A stretch of 64,000 nt of DNA, from assembly GCF_007018905.1 (NCBI RefSeq), contig NZ_CP041402.1, positions 1,414,001 through 1,478,000 on the forward strand, in the 5' to 3' direction. This stretch comes from Tardiphaga sp. vice304. GTDB lineage: Bacteria; Pseudomonadota; Alphaproteobacteria; Rhizobiales; Xanthobacteraceae. This document shows positions 36,410 to 46,647 of this stretch, piece by piece. Within the stretch, counting starts at the first letter, position 1. Each line of letters begins with the position of its first letter. A program made the translations under genes and the position numbers. The notes under the pieces are model-generated. The model was not told the origin of the DNA, ran no database searches, and worked only from the letters and a program-made list of their open reading frames with translations.

Positions 36410-36476
36410 GCGAACGAGGGCTGGGCAGATGTTCGCCGGATCTCACTGCTCGTTGACGGCCGTTGGCAGCTATCGG

Positions 36477-37382
36477 TCAGTTCTTGATGGCATAGAGCGG
36501 GGTGCGCATCGTCAGTTGATAGGCCGGCTTCGGCACCCAGGCGACTTCGAAGGTAAGTCCGAACAGCCGGTTGTCGTCGTCGTCCATGCGCTCGAGATCG
36601 AGGCGGATGATGGGCTGGGTGAACGGCGCGACCGGGCTCCGGTTCACGAGCTGCGCGCCGCCGAAGGATTGCACGCCGAACCGGCCGGACAGCTTCCAGT
36701 TGCTCGGCCACTGATAGTAGCCGCCGAGATAGCCGATGATCGAGGGTTTCACGCTGGCGAGATCGGTATCGACGGCGACGTTCACATAGCGCCCGCCGGC
36801 CAGCAGCCCGGTGGTGGCGTCGGGGTCGAGCGCATAGTCGGCCTCGAGAATGGTGGTGAGGGTCGTGGTCGCCAATACGCTGGCCTGGATCGAGCGCGAC
36901 AGCGTGGCCTGCACGGTGATGGTCGGCAACGTACCGCCGTTCTGCTGGATCACGTCGGCCTGCAGGCCGACATTCCAGGCGGTGGCAATGAGCGAACTCC
37001 ATGACGTCGCATCGGTGCGCGACGTCGTGGAGCTGACGCCGCCATAGACCGAAATGCGGTCGGTGAGGTCGAGGGTGATCGGGGCGTTGACGGTGACCGA
37101 CTGGCTGGCGGGTGAAGACAGCGTCGGCAGGGCGCTGAAATTCTGGAAGCCGATGCCGATCGCCCCGGCCGGCAGGGTGCCGTAGGTTGTCATCAGGTCG
37201 AGATACAGATTGGGAACGGTCTCCGAATTCGACGGGTCGTCATCGTCGTCGTCACTGGCCTTGCCGAAGGCAGGCGCGCTCAGCGCCATCGACGCGAAGA
37301 GCATCATGGCGATGGCGAGGGGCGCTGCCTGTTGGTCCCCCCCGCATCCGTCCCGAGCCGTTATGCCTCGCCCATTGACCAT
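36477..37382 (-). CDS. Putative outer-membrane beta-barrel / phenol-MetA-like protein
   Basis: Up to 301 residues. A hydrophobic signal-like run (APLAIAMMLFASMALSAPAFG) is followed at once by six aspartates, then alternating beta-strand text with many aromatic residues and a terminal strand ending YAIKN, as in outer-membrane channels of the MetA-pathway group. Start is uncertain (ATG 37382 chosen). It is convergent with the amidohydrolase and may be the outer-membrane port for its substrate (inference). Confidence 0.55.
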   Translation of the reverse strand: MVNGRGITARDGCGGDQQAAPLAIAMMLFASMALSAPAFGKASDDDDDDPSNSETVPNLYLDLMTTYGTLPAGAIGIGFQNFSALPTLSSPASQSVTVNAPITLDLTDRISVYGGVSSTTSRTDATSWSSLIATAWNVGLQADVIQQNGGTLPTITVQATLSRSIQASVLATTTLTTILEADYALDPDATTGLLAGGRYVNVAVDTDLASVKPSIIGYLGGYYQWPSNWKLSGRFGVQSFGGAQLVNRSPVAPFTQPIIRLDLERMDDDDNRLFGLTFEVAWVPKPAYQLTMRTPLYAIKN

Positions 37383-37538
37383 CCGTCGATCCAGCCATGC
37401 CACCTGCGATCGATGGCAGCGTATTCCACAGCGTCGCGATGTGGCAACACGTCCGCCGCCTCGGCCGAAAAGATCGCGACACCGTGGCCGCGATGCGATC
37501 AAACTTCGCCCAACGAATCGAAAAATCAGGGACCAGGA

Positions 37539-39278
37539 ATGACCAGGACGAAGAAGAACCCGGATCAGTTGCGCAGCGCGCGCTGGTTTGCGCCCGATGA
37601 TCTGCGCGCCTTCGGGCACCGCTCGCGGGCGATGCAGCAGGGCTATGCGCCGGAGGAGTGGAAGGGCCGGCCGGTCATCGCCATCCTCAACACCTGGTCG
37701 GATGCGCAGCCCTGCCACATGCACTTCAAGACCCGCGTCGAGGACGTCAAGCGCGGCATCCTGATGGCTGGCGGCTTTCCGATGGAGCTGCCGGCGCTGT
37801 CGCTGTCGGAATCCTTCCTGAAGCCGACCACCATGCTCTATCGCAACATGCTGGCGATGGACGCCGAGGAATTGCTGCGCGGCCACCCCGTCGATGGCGT
37901 CGTGCTGATGGGCGGCTGCGACAAGACTACGCCGGGCCTGCTGCTTGGCGCGACCAGCGCCGGCTATCCCGCGATCTATCTGCCGGCCGGTCCCATGCTG
38001 CGCGGCAACTGGAAGGGCAAGACGCTCGGCTCCGGCTCGGACGCCTGGAAATACTGGGACGAACGCCGCGCCGGCAAGATCTCCGACAAGGAATGGGTCG
38101 AGGTCGAAGGCGGCATCGCGCGCAGCTATGGCACCTGCATGACCATGGGCACCGCGAGCACTATGACCGCGATCGCGGAATCGATCGGCATGTCGCTGCC
38201 CGGCGCGTCGTCGATTCCCGCCGCCGATTCCGGCCACATCCGCATGGCCAGTGAATGCGGCCGCCGCATCGTCGAAATGGTGTGGGAGGACCTCACCCCT
38301 GCGAAAATCCAGACCCGCCACGCCTTCGAGAACGCCATCGTGGTGGCGATGGCGATGGGCTGCTCGACCAATGCGATCATCCATCTGATCGCGCAGGCGC
38401 GCCGTGCAGGCCACGACATCGGGCTCGATGATTTCGAGACCGCGAGCCGCAAGGTGCCTGTCATCGCCAATGTCAGGCCGAGCGGTGATACGTACCTTAT
38501 GGAGGATTTCTATTACGCCGGCGGGCTGCCGGCACTGATGAGCCGCATCAGGGATCATCTGCATCTCGACGCGCTGACGGTAACCGGCAAGACGATCGGC
38601 GAGAACATCGCCGACGCCCAGGTCCACAATGACGACATCATCCGCACGATCGAGAATCCGATCTACGCCGAGGGCGCATTGGCGGTACTGAAGGGCAATC
38701 TGGCGCCGGACGGCTGCGTCATCAAACCCTCGGCCTGCGAGCCGCGCTTCCTCAAGCACTCCGGCCCGGCCCTGGTGTTCGATGATTATCCCTCGTTGAA
38801 AAAAGCCGTCGATGACGAGAATCTCGACGTCACGGCCGACCACGTGCTGATCCTGCGCAATGCCGGGCCGCAAGGCGGGCCGGGCATGCCGGAATGGGGC
38901 ATGCTGCCGATCCCGACCAGACTGGTGAAGCAGGGTGTCCGTGACATGGTGCGACTGTCGGATGCGCGGATGAGCGGTACGAGCTACGGCGCCTGCATCC
39001 TGCACGTCGCGCCGGAATCCTGGATCGGCGGCCCGCTTGCGCTGGTCGAGAATGGTGACATCATCTCGCTGGATGTCGATGCCCGCATTATCCATTTGGA
39101 AGTTTCGGATGAAGAAATGGCCAGGCGCCGCGCGGCCTGGACTGCTCCGCAGCGGCACTATGAGCGCGGCTATGGCTGGATGTTCACCAAACACATCCAG
39201 CAGGCCAATGACGGTTGCGACTTCGATTTTCTCGAAACGGCGTTCGGCGGCAAGGTGAAAGAGCCGGTGATTTATTGA
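37539..39278 (+). CDS. IlvD/Edd family dehydratase, L-arabinonate dehydratase-like
   Basis: 579 residues. Predicted [2Fe-2S] ligands C59 (AQPCHMH), C127 (GGCDKT) and C200 (YGTCMTM), and the carbamylated lysine K129, match the positions described for rhizobial L-arabinonate dehydratase, and the length is the same. The C-terminus (HYERGYGWMFTKHIQQA) also fits the sugar-acid group rather than dihydroxy-acid dehydratase of branched-chain synthesis. ATG 37539 follows AGGGACCAGGA. No other arabinose-pathway gene is nearby. Confidence 0.82.
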   Translation: MTRTKKNPDQLRSARWFAPDDLRAFGHRSRAMQQGYAPEEWKGRPVIAILNTWSDAQPCHMHFKTRVEDVKRGILMAGGFPMELPALSLSESFLKPTTMLYRNMLAMDAEELLRGHPVDGVVLMGGCDKTTPGLLLGATSAGYPAIYLPAGPMLRGNWKGKTLGSGSDAWKYWDERRAGKISDKEWVEVEGGIARSYGTCMTMGTASTMTAIAESIGMSLPGASSIPAADSGHIRMASECGRRIVEMVWEDLTPAKIQTRHAFENAIVVAMAMGCSTNAIIHLIAQARRAGHDIGLDDFETASRKVPVIANVRPSGDTYLMEDFYYAGGLPALMSRIRDHLHLDALTVTGKTIGENIADAQVHNDDIIRTIENPIYAEGALAVLKGNLAPDGCVIKPSACEPRFLKHSGPALVFDDYPSLKKAVDDENLDVTADHVLILRNAGPQGGPGMPEWGMLPIPTRLVKQGVRDMVRLSDARMSGTSYGACILHVAPESWIGGPLALVENGDIISLDVDARIIHLEVSDEEMARRRAAWTAPQRHYERGYGWMFTKHIQQANDGCDFDFLETAFGGKVKEPVIY

Positions 39279-39301
39279 AAAGACGCGGGCGCTCTTGCTT
39301 C

Positions 39302-39453
39302 CTTCCCTCTCCCCTTGTGGGAGAGGGTGGATCGAATGCCCGCAGCGCATTCGAGACGGGTGAGGGGTAGCCAAAGACACCGAGCTTCATGGCTACCCCT
39401 CATCCGTCGCGGACTTCGTCCGCGCCACCTTCTCCCACAAGGGGAGAAGGAAG
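39302..39453. repeat. Palindromic interspersed repeat, copy A
   Basis: Begins CTTCCCTCTCCCCTTGTGGG and ends with the near-complement, about 150 bp overall. It shares long identical stretches (for example CATCCGTCGCGGACTTCGTC) with the copy at 55856-56000. It lies between two convergent genes. Confidence 0.88.
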
Positions 39454-39481
39454 AAAGAGCGAGACGCTTGTCCGCGCAGGC

Positions 39482-41844
39482 CTACACCTTCTCCAGCACC
39501 CGCCGGATCTTGTGTGCCAGCGATTCCCGCGTATAGGGCTTCGGCAGCAGCTCCACGCCGGCGTCGAGGCGACCGCCGTGGACGATGGCATTCTCGGTGT
39601 AGCCAGAGGTGAACAGCACCACGAGCTTCGGCAATAGCTCGCGCGCGCGGCGCGCCAGCTCCGGGCTCTTGAGCGGACCGGGCATCACCACGTCGGTGAA
39701 CAACAGGTCGATCGCCACGCCGCTCTCGACGATAGCCAGCGCGCTCGCCGCATCATGCGCGGTCAGCACGCGGTAGCCGAGCTCGGTGAGCAGATCGACC
39801 GCGACCGCGCGTACGCCGGCATCGTCCTCGGCGATCAGGATGGTCTCGGTGCCGCCCACGATCGGCGTGTTTTCGGCCGGCGCGATGACGTCCTCGCTGC
39901 GGTCGGCGCGCGGCAGGTACAGCTTGATCGTGGTGCCCTGGCCGACCTCGCTGTAGATCTTGACGTGGCCCTTCGACTGCTTGACGAAGCCGTAGACCAT
40001 CGAGAGCCCCAGCCCGGTGCCATGGCCTTCCGGCTTGGTGGAGAAGAACGGCTCGAACACCCGCGCCAGCACTTCCGGCGGCATGCCGGTGCCGGTGTCG
40101 GTCACCGCCAGCACCACATATTGCCCGGGGGCCACGTCGTCGTGGGTGCGCGCATAGGTGTCGTCGAGATGTGCGTTGCCGACCTCGATAGTCAGCTTGC
40201 CGGTGTCGCGCATGGCGTCGCGCGCGTTGATCGCCAGGTTGAGCAGCGCGTTTTCGACCTGGGTCGGATCGATCAGCGTATTCCACAGCCCGCCGGAAAC
40301 CACCGGCTCGATCTCCACGGCCTCGCCAAGCGAGCGCCGCAGCAGCTCGTCCATGCCGGTGACGAGCCGGCCGATATTGATCACTTTCGGCTCCAGCGCC
40401 TGCCGCGGCCGAACGCCAGCAATTGGCTGGCCAGCTTGGCGCCGCGCGCGACCGCGGCGCTGGCGTTGTCGACGCGGCGCTGCGCCTTGGCATTGTCCGC
40501 GATGTCGCGGCCGAGCAGTTGCAGATTGCCGGAAATCACCTGCAGCAAATTGTTGAAATCATGCGCGACGCCGCCGGTGAGCTGGCCGACCGCTTCCATC
40601 TTCTGCGATTGCCGCAGGCTGGCCTCGCTCTCGCGCAGTTCGGCCGTGCGTGCCTCGACCTGCAGTTCCAGCGACGACGCCAGCGTGCGCAAATCCTGTT
40701 CGGCGCGGCGACGCTCGATTGCGGTACGGGTGCGCTCGGCGAAGTCGCGCATCAGTTCGAGTTCGTCGGCGCTCCAGGGGCGCGGTTCGGCGTGATTGAG
40801 ATAGAACAACGCCACGAAGCCGCCTTGTTCGGTCACCGGCATGTTGACGAAGGACTGCGCGCTGATCGCCTTCAGGGCGTCGCCGCCCGCCGCGGTGCGC
40901 GGGTCGTCATACACGTTTCCGATCGCTACGGTTTCGCCGCGCCTCAAATTGTCGATGTAAGAGCCGTAGTCGCGGAAATGCAGCACGCCGGCGAGGCTCT
41001 TGATGCCCGGCGCGTTCCAGTCGCGTTCGATGTGGATGGTCTCGTTGCGGGGATCGATGGTGCCGTAGCCGGCGCGACTGACCTGCAGTGTGGTGCCAAG
41101 GATTTCGGCGGCGGCGAACGACATCTCGGCGATGTCGTCGAGATCGCGCAGCCGGTCGTCGAGCGCGACCCGGGCCTGCTGGCGGATGTCGGCAGCCTTG
41201 CGATCCGTGATGTCGATCGCAGCCCCCGGCAACCGTGCGGGCTGGCCGGCACGATCGCGGATCACCCGGCCGCGGGCCAGGATCCAGCGGATCGATCCGT
41301 CCGGCTGCCGGATGCGGTATTCGCAGGCGAAATCATCGGCGCCGTCCATGGCCCGTTTCAGCGTGGCCTGGAACACTGGCACGTCGTCGGGATGAAAGCT
41401 GCCGACGAAGGTGGAGATGGGCGCGCCGGCCTCGGCCAGCTGCGGATCGACATGGTAGATGCGGGCGAAATTGGCATCGGAGTGCACCACATCGCCCTTC
41501 AGGTCCCAGTCCCACACGCCGATCATCCCGGCCGCGCCGAGCGCCGCCGTCAGGCGCTCCTCGCTCTGCGCCAGCCGGTCTTCGGTTTCGACCAACGCCG
41601 CGATGTCGGCGTCGCGGTTGCGCAGCGCGGTGCGCAGGGCCGCGCAGACCGCCACCATGAAGGTGCCGACCAGCGCGTACAGCACGCCGCCAAACCAGAT
41701 GTCGCCGTCGCCGATGTCGTTGCCCGCCCCGGCGAACAGCCAGGTCGCCATCGCCGCCGATAGCAATGTCGCGTACAGCCCCGGGCCGAAGCCGAGCACG
41801 AAGCCGGTCGCCATCAGCAGCGGAAAAAACGGCAGGTAAGGCAC
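39482..41844 (-). pseudogene. Hybrid sensor histidine kinase interrupted by a frameshift
   Basis: Reading from 41844: N-terminal membrane segments, a PAS domain ([20 protein letters not shown]), a GAF-like region, then HisKA with [11 protein letters not shown]. The frame breaks near 40404, inside the conserved QLLAFGRRQALEPK stretch, where one C is missing and the frame reads GRGRRWSRK and stops. The other frame then continues with HATPase (GTGLGLSMVYGF) and a receiver (LLFTDVVMPG) to 39482. Coding-like text also extends upstream to about 41997 without a start codon, so the 5' end may be damaged too. Either a real pseudogene or a sequencing error. Confidence 0.8.
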
Positions 41845-42144
41845 CCCCGTGACCGGCAGGGCTGCGCGGATCAGGGTGGCGACGGCGACGGCCAGTGTTG
41901 CCAGCGCGTAGCGTGCCGCTACGGGCGGCTCGAAGGTGAGCAGCGCGCGCAGCAGGCGGTCTGGCGAACGGGTGCGGGGCAGCGGAAAGTCCGATGGTCA
42001 CGAGGACGGGGGAAGAACAGAGGCTACTAACAGCTATCGAATGGGCTGTCACGACGGCCGATTGAAGCGGCGATGGAACTCCCATCGCTTCGCGGTCTTG
42101 TCCCACGCGCCCCAACCGCGCGTCGATATACCCAGGGCAAACAG

Positions 42145-43134
42145 ATGCGACGATTGATTGCGGCTTTCGGATTGACGCTACTGGCGAGCGGCCCGCTGTT
42201 CGCTGCAGGACTTAGCCCGGATACGATCAACGCTGCGGCTTTTACCGGCAAGATTCCCGCCGGGGACAGGCCTACCGCGCTCGCCGTCAAGGTGCAGGTA
42301 CTGCTCGACCGCGCGCATTTCTCGCCGGGCGAGATCGACGGTCATTTCGGCGACAATGTCGAAAAATCTCTACAGGCCTTCGCCGAAGCCAACAGCCTGC
42401 CGTCGGGCAAGGCGCTGACGCCGGAAATCTGGACAAAGCTGCAGGCGCAGGCGAGCGATCCCGTCACGACGGACTATGTCCTCACCGAGCAGGACGTGAA
42501 GGGGCCGTTCCTCGATAAGCTGCCGGTCAAGATGGAAGACATGAAGGGCTTGAAGTCGCTGGGTTACACCAGCGCCAGGGAGGCGCTGGGCGAGCGGTTT
42601 CACATGAGCCAGGACCTGCTGACCGAACTCAATCCGAAGCAGAAATTCGATCGGGCCGGCGACAGCATCGTCATCGTCAATCCCGGCGCGAGTGCACCGT
42701 TCATGGTCTCGCGCATCGAGGTAGACAAGACGCGCCAGACCGTGAAGGCCTTCGACAAGGACAATGCACTGGTCGCGTTCTATCCGGCGTCCGTCGGCAG
42801 CGAGGAAAAGCCGACGCCGTCCGGCGTGCTCAAGATAGTCTCGATCGATGCCAATCCGACCTATCGCTACGATCCGAAATACAAGTTCAAGGGCGTGAAA
42901 TCGACCAAGCCTTTCCGTATCCAGGGCGGCCCGAACAATCCGGTCGGAAGCACCTGGATCGGACTGTCGGAGAAGAGCTACGGCATCCATGGAACGTCGG
43001 ATCCCTCGCGCGTCAGCAAGAGCGACTCGCATGGCTGCGTGCGACTGACCAACTGGGACGTGGCGCGGCTGGCCGCGTCCGTGAAGAAGGGCGTCGAGGT
43101 CAGCTTCATCGATGGCAAGCAGGCGGCAAAGTAG
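42145..43134 (+). CDS. L,D-transpeptidase (YkuD) with peptidoglycan-binding domain
   Basis: 329 residues from ATG 42145. A signal peptide (RRLIAAFGLTLLASGPLFA) is followed by a PG-binding-1-like domain (~35-90) and a YkuD domain whose catalytic box has H282 (YGIHGT), H296 and C298 (SDSHGCVRL). It cross-links or modifies peptidoglycan in the periplasm. An upstream ATG at 42073 would precede a poor N-terminus. Confidence 0.9.
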   Translation: MRRLIAAFGLTLLASGPLFAAGLSPDTINAAAFTGKIPAGDRPTALAVKVQVLLDRAHFSPGEIDGHFGDNVEKSLQAFAEANSLPSGKALTPEIWTKLQAQASDPVTTDYVLTEQDVKGPFLDKLPVKMEDMKGLKSLGYTSAREALGERFHMSQDLLTELNPKQKFDRAGDSIVIVNPGASAPFMVSRIEVDKTRQTVKAFDKDNALVAFYPASVGSEEKPTPSGVLKIVSIDANPTYRYDPKYKFKGVKSTKPFRIQGGPNNPVGSTWIGLSEKSYGIHGTSDPSRVSKSDSHGCVRLTNWDVARLAASVKKGVEVSFIDGKQAAK

Positions 43135-43145
43135 ATGCGCTCTTA

Positions 43146-43186
43146 CCTCGCCCCCTAGCGAAGCGAAGCTTCGCTAGGGGGCGAGG
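43146..43186. terminator. Long perfect inverted repeat between convergent genes
   Basis: A 19-bp perfect stem (43146-43164 with 43168-43186) with a GAA loop lies between the L,D-transpeptidase stop and the hemE stop. It can end transcripts from both sides. Confidence 0.7.
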
Positions 43187-43210
43187 GGGCGCATGGCCGG
43201 TGCAAAACAA

Positions 43211-44329
43211 CTACCCTCGAAAAGCCCGCACCCGTTTCACCATCTGTTCGACATGCGCCACCGGCGTTTCGGGCTGGATGCCGTGGCCGAGGTTGAAGAT
43301 GAACCGCCCGCCGGCGTAATTCGCCAGCACGTCGTCGATCGCGCGATCGAGCGCGTCGCCGCCGGCGATCAGCACCAGCGGATCGAGATTGCCCTGCACC
43401 GCCACCTTGCTCTGCACATGCTCGCGGATGAACGCGGGCTCCGCCGCCCAGTCGATGCTGACGGCATCGACGCCGGTCGCCTCGACATAGCCCGGCAGCA
43501 TCGCGCCGGCGCCGCGTGGAAAGCCGATGATCTTCGCGCCCGGCACTTTGGCGCGCACGCCCTCGACGATGCGCCTGGTCGGCTCCACCGACCAGCGCTG
43601 GAATTCGCGCGCCGGCAGGATGCCCGCCCAGGTGTCGAAGATCTGCAGCACGTCGGCGCCGGCGGCGAGCTGGCTGAGCAGATAGGTGATCGAGTTCTCG
43701 ACGATCGCGTCGATAATTTTCGCGAAGGCGTCGGGATGACGGTACGCCATCATCCGCGCCGGGCCCTGGTCCGGCGTGCCCTTGCCCGCCACCATGTAGG
43801 TCGCCACCGTCCACGGCGCGCCGCAGAAGCCGATCAGCGTGATTTTCGGGTCGAGCGCGGCGCGAACCCGGCGCAGCGCCTCGTAGACCGGCTCGAGCTT
43901 TCCGAAGTCGGCCTGCGGGTTCAGCGTTGCCACCAGTTCCGGCGTGTCCAGAGGATCGAGCCTGGGGCCCTCGCCGACTTCGAAGCGCACCGAGCGGCCG
44001 AGCGCGTAGGGGATCACCAGGATGTCAGAGAAAATGATCGCGGCGTCGAAGCCGAACCGCCGGATCGGCTGTAGCGTCACTTCGGCGGCAAAATCGGGAT
44101 TGAAGCAGAGGTCGAGAAAGCCGCCGGCCTGGGCGCGGACTTCGCGATATTCCGGCAGATAGCGCCCGGCCTGCCGCATCATCCATAGCGGGGGCACGGT
44201 CTGGCGTTGGCCATGGAGCACGTCGAGGAACGGTTTGGCGGTCGGGGACTGGGTCAAGGCGGCGGTTTCCGGGTTGGCGACGGCGCGAAGGATGATTTTC
44301 TGATACGGCTGTTGGCGCGGCAAGTACAT
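43211..44329 (-). CDS. hemE: Uroporphyrinogen decarboxylase
   Basis: About 372 residues from ATG 44329. It decarboxylates uroporphyrinogen III to coproporphyrinogen III. The N-terminal signature [15 protein letters not shown], central [13 protein letters not shown] and [12 protein letters not shown] blocks are intact. The start is doubtful: homology begins near KPFLDVL, and an in-frame TTG about 24 codons downstream of the ATG would give the usual 346 residues. Divergent from hemF. Confidence 0.92.
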   Translation of the reverse strand: MYLPRQQPYQKIILRAVANPETAALTQSPTAKPFLDVLHGQRQTVPPLWMMRQAGRYLPEYREVRAQAGGFLDLCFNPDFAAEVTLQPIRRFGFDAAIIFSDILVIPYALGRSVRFEVGEGPRLDPLDTPELVATLNPQADFGKLEPVYEALRRVRAALDPKITLIGFCGAPWTVATYMVAGKGTPDQGPARMMAYRHPDAFAKIIDAIVENSITYLLSQLAAGADVLQIFDTWAGILPAREFQRWSVEPTRRIVEGVRAKVPGAKIIGFPRGAGAMLPGYVEATGVDAVSIDWAAEPAFIREHVQSKVAVQGNLDPLVLIAGGDALDRAIDDVLANYAGGRFIFNLGHGIQPETPVAHVEQMVKRVRAFRG

Positions 44330-44410
44330 ACTGCAACGCGGCAAGGGTCGTTACGATAACCCAACGCGCCGACGCTGGAAAAGTCGCGTTCATTGACGTA
44401 ACAACACCGC

Positions 44411-45304
44411 ATGGACCAGATGACTCCCGATCCCAGCCATCCCGCCGAGCCACAGCGCGCTCAAGCCAAAGTCTGGTTCGAGTCGCTGCGCGACCAGATC
44501 TGCGCCGAGGTCGAGGCGCTGGAGCGGGAGGCGCCCGGCGAGGTGTTCCCCGGCCAACCCGCCACCTTCACCTACAAGCCCTGGACGCGGGCGACCGGGA
44601 GCGGCGGCGGCACCGGCGGCTTCCTGAGCGGCGGCCGGCTGTTCGAGAAGATCGGCATCCATACGTCATCCGCCAATGGCCGGCTGACCCCTGAAATGGC
44701 CAAGGTGATGCCCGGCGACGGCGTCGAGCTCGAGTATGTCTCGACCAGTATCAGCCTGATCATGCATCCGCGCAGCCCGCGCGTGCCTACCGTGCACATG
44801 AACACGCGGTTTCTGTCGACCTCGCAGGGCTGGTTCGGCGGCGGCGCCGACCTGACGCCGATGCTGCCTGAGCAGCGCACCGCCGAGGCGCCGGACACCA
44901 TCGCCTTTCATGCGGCCATGCGTAAAGCCTGCGACGCCCACGATCCCGCCTATTATGAGAAGTTCAAGGCCTGGGCCGACACCTACTTCTTCCTGCCGCA
45001 TCGCGGCACGGCCCGCGGCGTCGGCGGCATTTTCTACGACCACCTCAACAGCGGAAATTTCGACAACGACTTTGCCTTTACCCGCGATGTCGGTTCGGCG
45101 TTTCTCGATATCTATCCGAAGCTCGTGCGCGCCCGCATGATGGAGCCGTGGACCGACGCTGAGCGCGCGCAGCAACTGGCGCTGCGCGGACTGTATGTCG
45201 AGTTCAACCTCTTATACGACAAGGGCACCGTGTTCGGCCTGCAGACTGGCGGCAATATCGAGACCATCCTGAGTTCGATGCCGCCGCTGGTGAGTTGGGC
45301 ATGA
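44411..45304 (+). CDS. hemF: Oxygen-dependent coproporphyrinogen III oxidase
   Basis: 297 residues, usual length. Signatures: GGGTGGFLSGGRLFEKIGIH, WFGGGADLTP, FFLPHRGTARGVGGIFYDHL. It converts coproporphyrinogen III to protoporphyrinogen IX using O2. Its TGA overlaps the ATG of the TspO gene, so these two are translationally coupled. Confidence 0.95.
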   Translation: MDQMTPDPSHPAEPQRAQAKVWFESLRDQICAEVEALEREAPGEVFPGQPATFTYKPWTRATGSGGGTGGFLSGGRLFEKIGIHTSSANGRLTPEMAKVMPGDGVELEYVSTSISLIMHPRSPRVPTVHMNTRFLSTSQGWFGGGADLTPMLPEQRTAEAPDTIAFHAAMRKACDAHDPAYYEKFKAWADTYFFLPHRGTARGVGGIFYDHLNSGNFDNDFAFTRDVGSAFLDIYPKLVRARMMEPWTDAERAQQLALRGLYVEFNLLYDKGTVFGLQTGGNIETILSSMPPLVSWA

Positions 45305-45804
45305 CGGAGTTGCGCGCCGCTGCCCGCGGGCCCGTGTGGAAGCCGCTGCTGGTCGCCACCCTGGCCGCGTTTGCCGTCATCACGATCGGCGGCTTGCTCA
45401 CGGACATCGGCCCATGGTATCGCGGCCTGACTAAACCGTCCTGGCAGCCGCCGAACTGGGTGTTCGGCCCGGCGTGGACGACGATTTTTGCGCTCGCCGT
45501 CGTCTCCGCAGTATCGGTCTGGCGCGCCACGACGGACAGAGCGCAGCACGCCTGGATCATCGGCCTGTTTGCTGTCAATGCCGGCTTTAACCTGCTGTGG
45601 AGTGCGCTGTTCTTCGCGCTGAAGCGGCCGGACTGGGCGCTGGCCGAAGTCGGCTTCCTGTGGCTGGCGATCGCGCTGCCGATGGTGGTGTTCTGGCGGC
45701 TGTCGAAGACGGCGAGCCTGTGCCTGCTGCCCTATCTCTTATGGGTCTCGTTCGCCGCGTTCCTGAATTTCACGATCGTCCGCCTCAACCCGCCATTCGG
45801 CTGA
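45301..45804 (+). CDS. TspO/MBR family tryptophan-rich sensory protein
   Basis: 167 residues with five hydrophobic helices and the family's aromatic text (WYRGLTKPSWQPPNWVFGPAWT, NAGFNLLWSALFF, WLAIALPMVVFW). TspO proteins bind porphyrins and heme in bacterial outer membranes. Overlap with hemF by 4 bp ties it to tetrapyrrole traffic. Confidence 0.9.
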   Translation: MTELRAAARGPVWKPLLVATLAAFAVITIGGLLTDIGPWYRGLTKPSWQPPNWVFGPAWTTIFALAVVSAVSVWRATTDRAQHAWIIGLFAVNAGFNLLWSALFFALKRPDWALAEVGFLWLAIALPMVVFWRLSKTASLCLLPYLLWVSFAAFLNFTIVRLNPPFG

Positions 45805-45817
45805 GGCGCCGTTCTTT

Positions 45818-45863
45818 TCCCCTCTCCCCCCGGACGCAGCTGCGCTGCTTGTGGGAGAGGGGA
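45818..45863. terminator. Convergent-gene hairpin
   Basis: An 11-bp stem (TCCCCTCTCCC at 45818-45828 with its complement at 45853-45863) closes a GC-rich loop containing GCAGCTGC. It lies between the TspO stop and the heme oxygenase stop. Confidence 0.5.
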
Positions 45864-45922
45864 CGATCGAGCTGCGACCTTCGAATTCTGGTCGAAGTAT
45901 CAAAAATCTTCGGCGGGCTTTG

Positions 45923-46594
45923 CTATTTCGCCGCTTCCGGCAGCAAAGCGTTCTGCACCGCCCAGGACAGTTCGATATTGAGCTGGAACGCGAGCCTGCC
46001 TTCGTCGATCACTGCCTGCGGATCGGCGACCAGCGTGCCGGCCTGGTCGAGGGCGTTGCGATAGTCGGTCTTCAGCGCCGTCAGATCGGGCGCGTCCGGG
46101 AAATCGTAGAACGATAACTCCGCCGCTCGCAGTCCCGGCTTTTTCATCAGCAGGCGCTTCAGGATCTGGCCGCCATTGAGGTCGCCAAGGTAGCGCGTAT
46201 AGGCGTGCGCGATCAGCCGCGCGCCGTCGCCGTCGGCGCAGGCGTCGATGCGCTGCGCGTAGCGTTCGCCTTCCGGCAATATTGGAATGCCGGCAAAGCT
46301 GCCGCCGCACAGCGCCACCAGGTCGGCCTCCAAGGCAGCCGAGCGCTCCAGCCGGTACTGCGCGAGTGCCTTCAGGCTCGGCGTCGCGCGGTGGTGTTCG
46401 AGTCCGCGCTCCAGTGCCTGATAGGCCGTCAGCAGATTGCGATGCAGCAGGATGTAGCCGTCGCGGCTCGCCTCGCCGCGCAGCAGGTCGCTGATGACGC
46501 CGGATCGTTCGGCTTCGACGTGCAGGGTCTTGGTGCCGAAGTAAAGCGCGTTGACCACGCTTTCGGGGGCGGCTTCGCTGGGCTGGTCGGTCAT
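45923..46594 (-). CDS. Biliverdin-producing heme oxygenase
   Basis: 223 residues of the HemO/HmuO/BphO-type family. The proximal heme ligand is expected at H25 (TKTLHVEAERSG), and the distal glycine-rich helix is YTRYLGDLNGGQIL (~132-145). It opens heme to biliverdin, CO and iron. It may recycle heme iron or supply biliverdin chromophore to bacteriophytochromes; no phytochrome gene lies in this window. Confidence 0.88.
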   Translation of the reverse strand: MTDQPSEAAPESVVNALYFGTKTLHVEAERSGVISDLLRGEASRDGYILLHRNLLTAYQALERGLEHHRATPSLKALAQYRLERSAALEADLVALCGGSFAGIPILPEGERYAQRIDACADGDGARLIAHAYTRYLGDLNGGQILKRLLMKKPGLRAAELSFYDFPDAPDLTALKTDYRNALDQAGTLVADPQAVIDEGRLAFQLNIELSWAVQNALLPEAAK

Positions 46595-46647
46595 GGCGCA
46601 TCCTTGATATCCGACAGGCCATAGCCTGACGTCAGACGATCAATTGA

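Noticed and set aside
37539..39278. Branched-chain dihydroxy-acid dehydratase IlvD
   Set aside because: Cysteine and lysine positions (59, 127, 129, 200), length and C-terminus fit the L-arabinonate dehydratase group better than biosynthetic IlvD.
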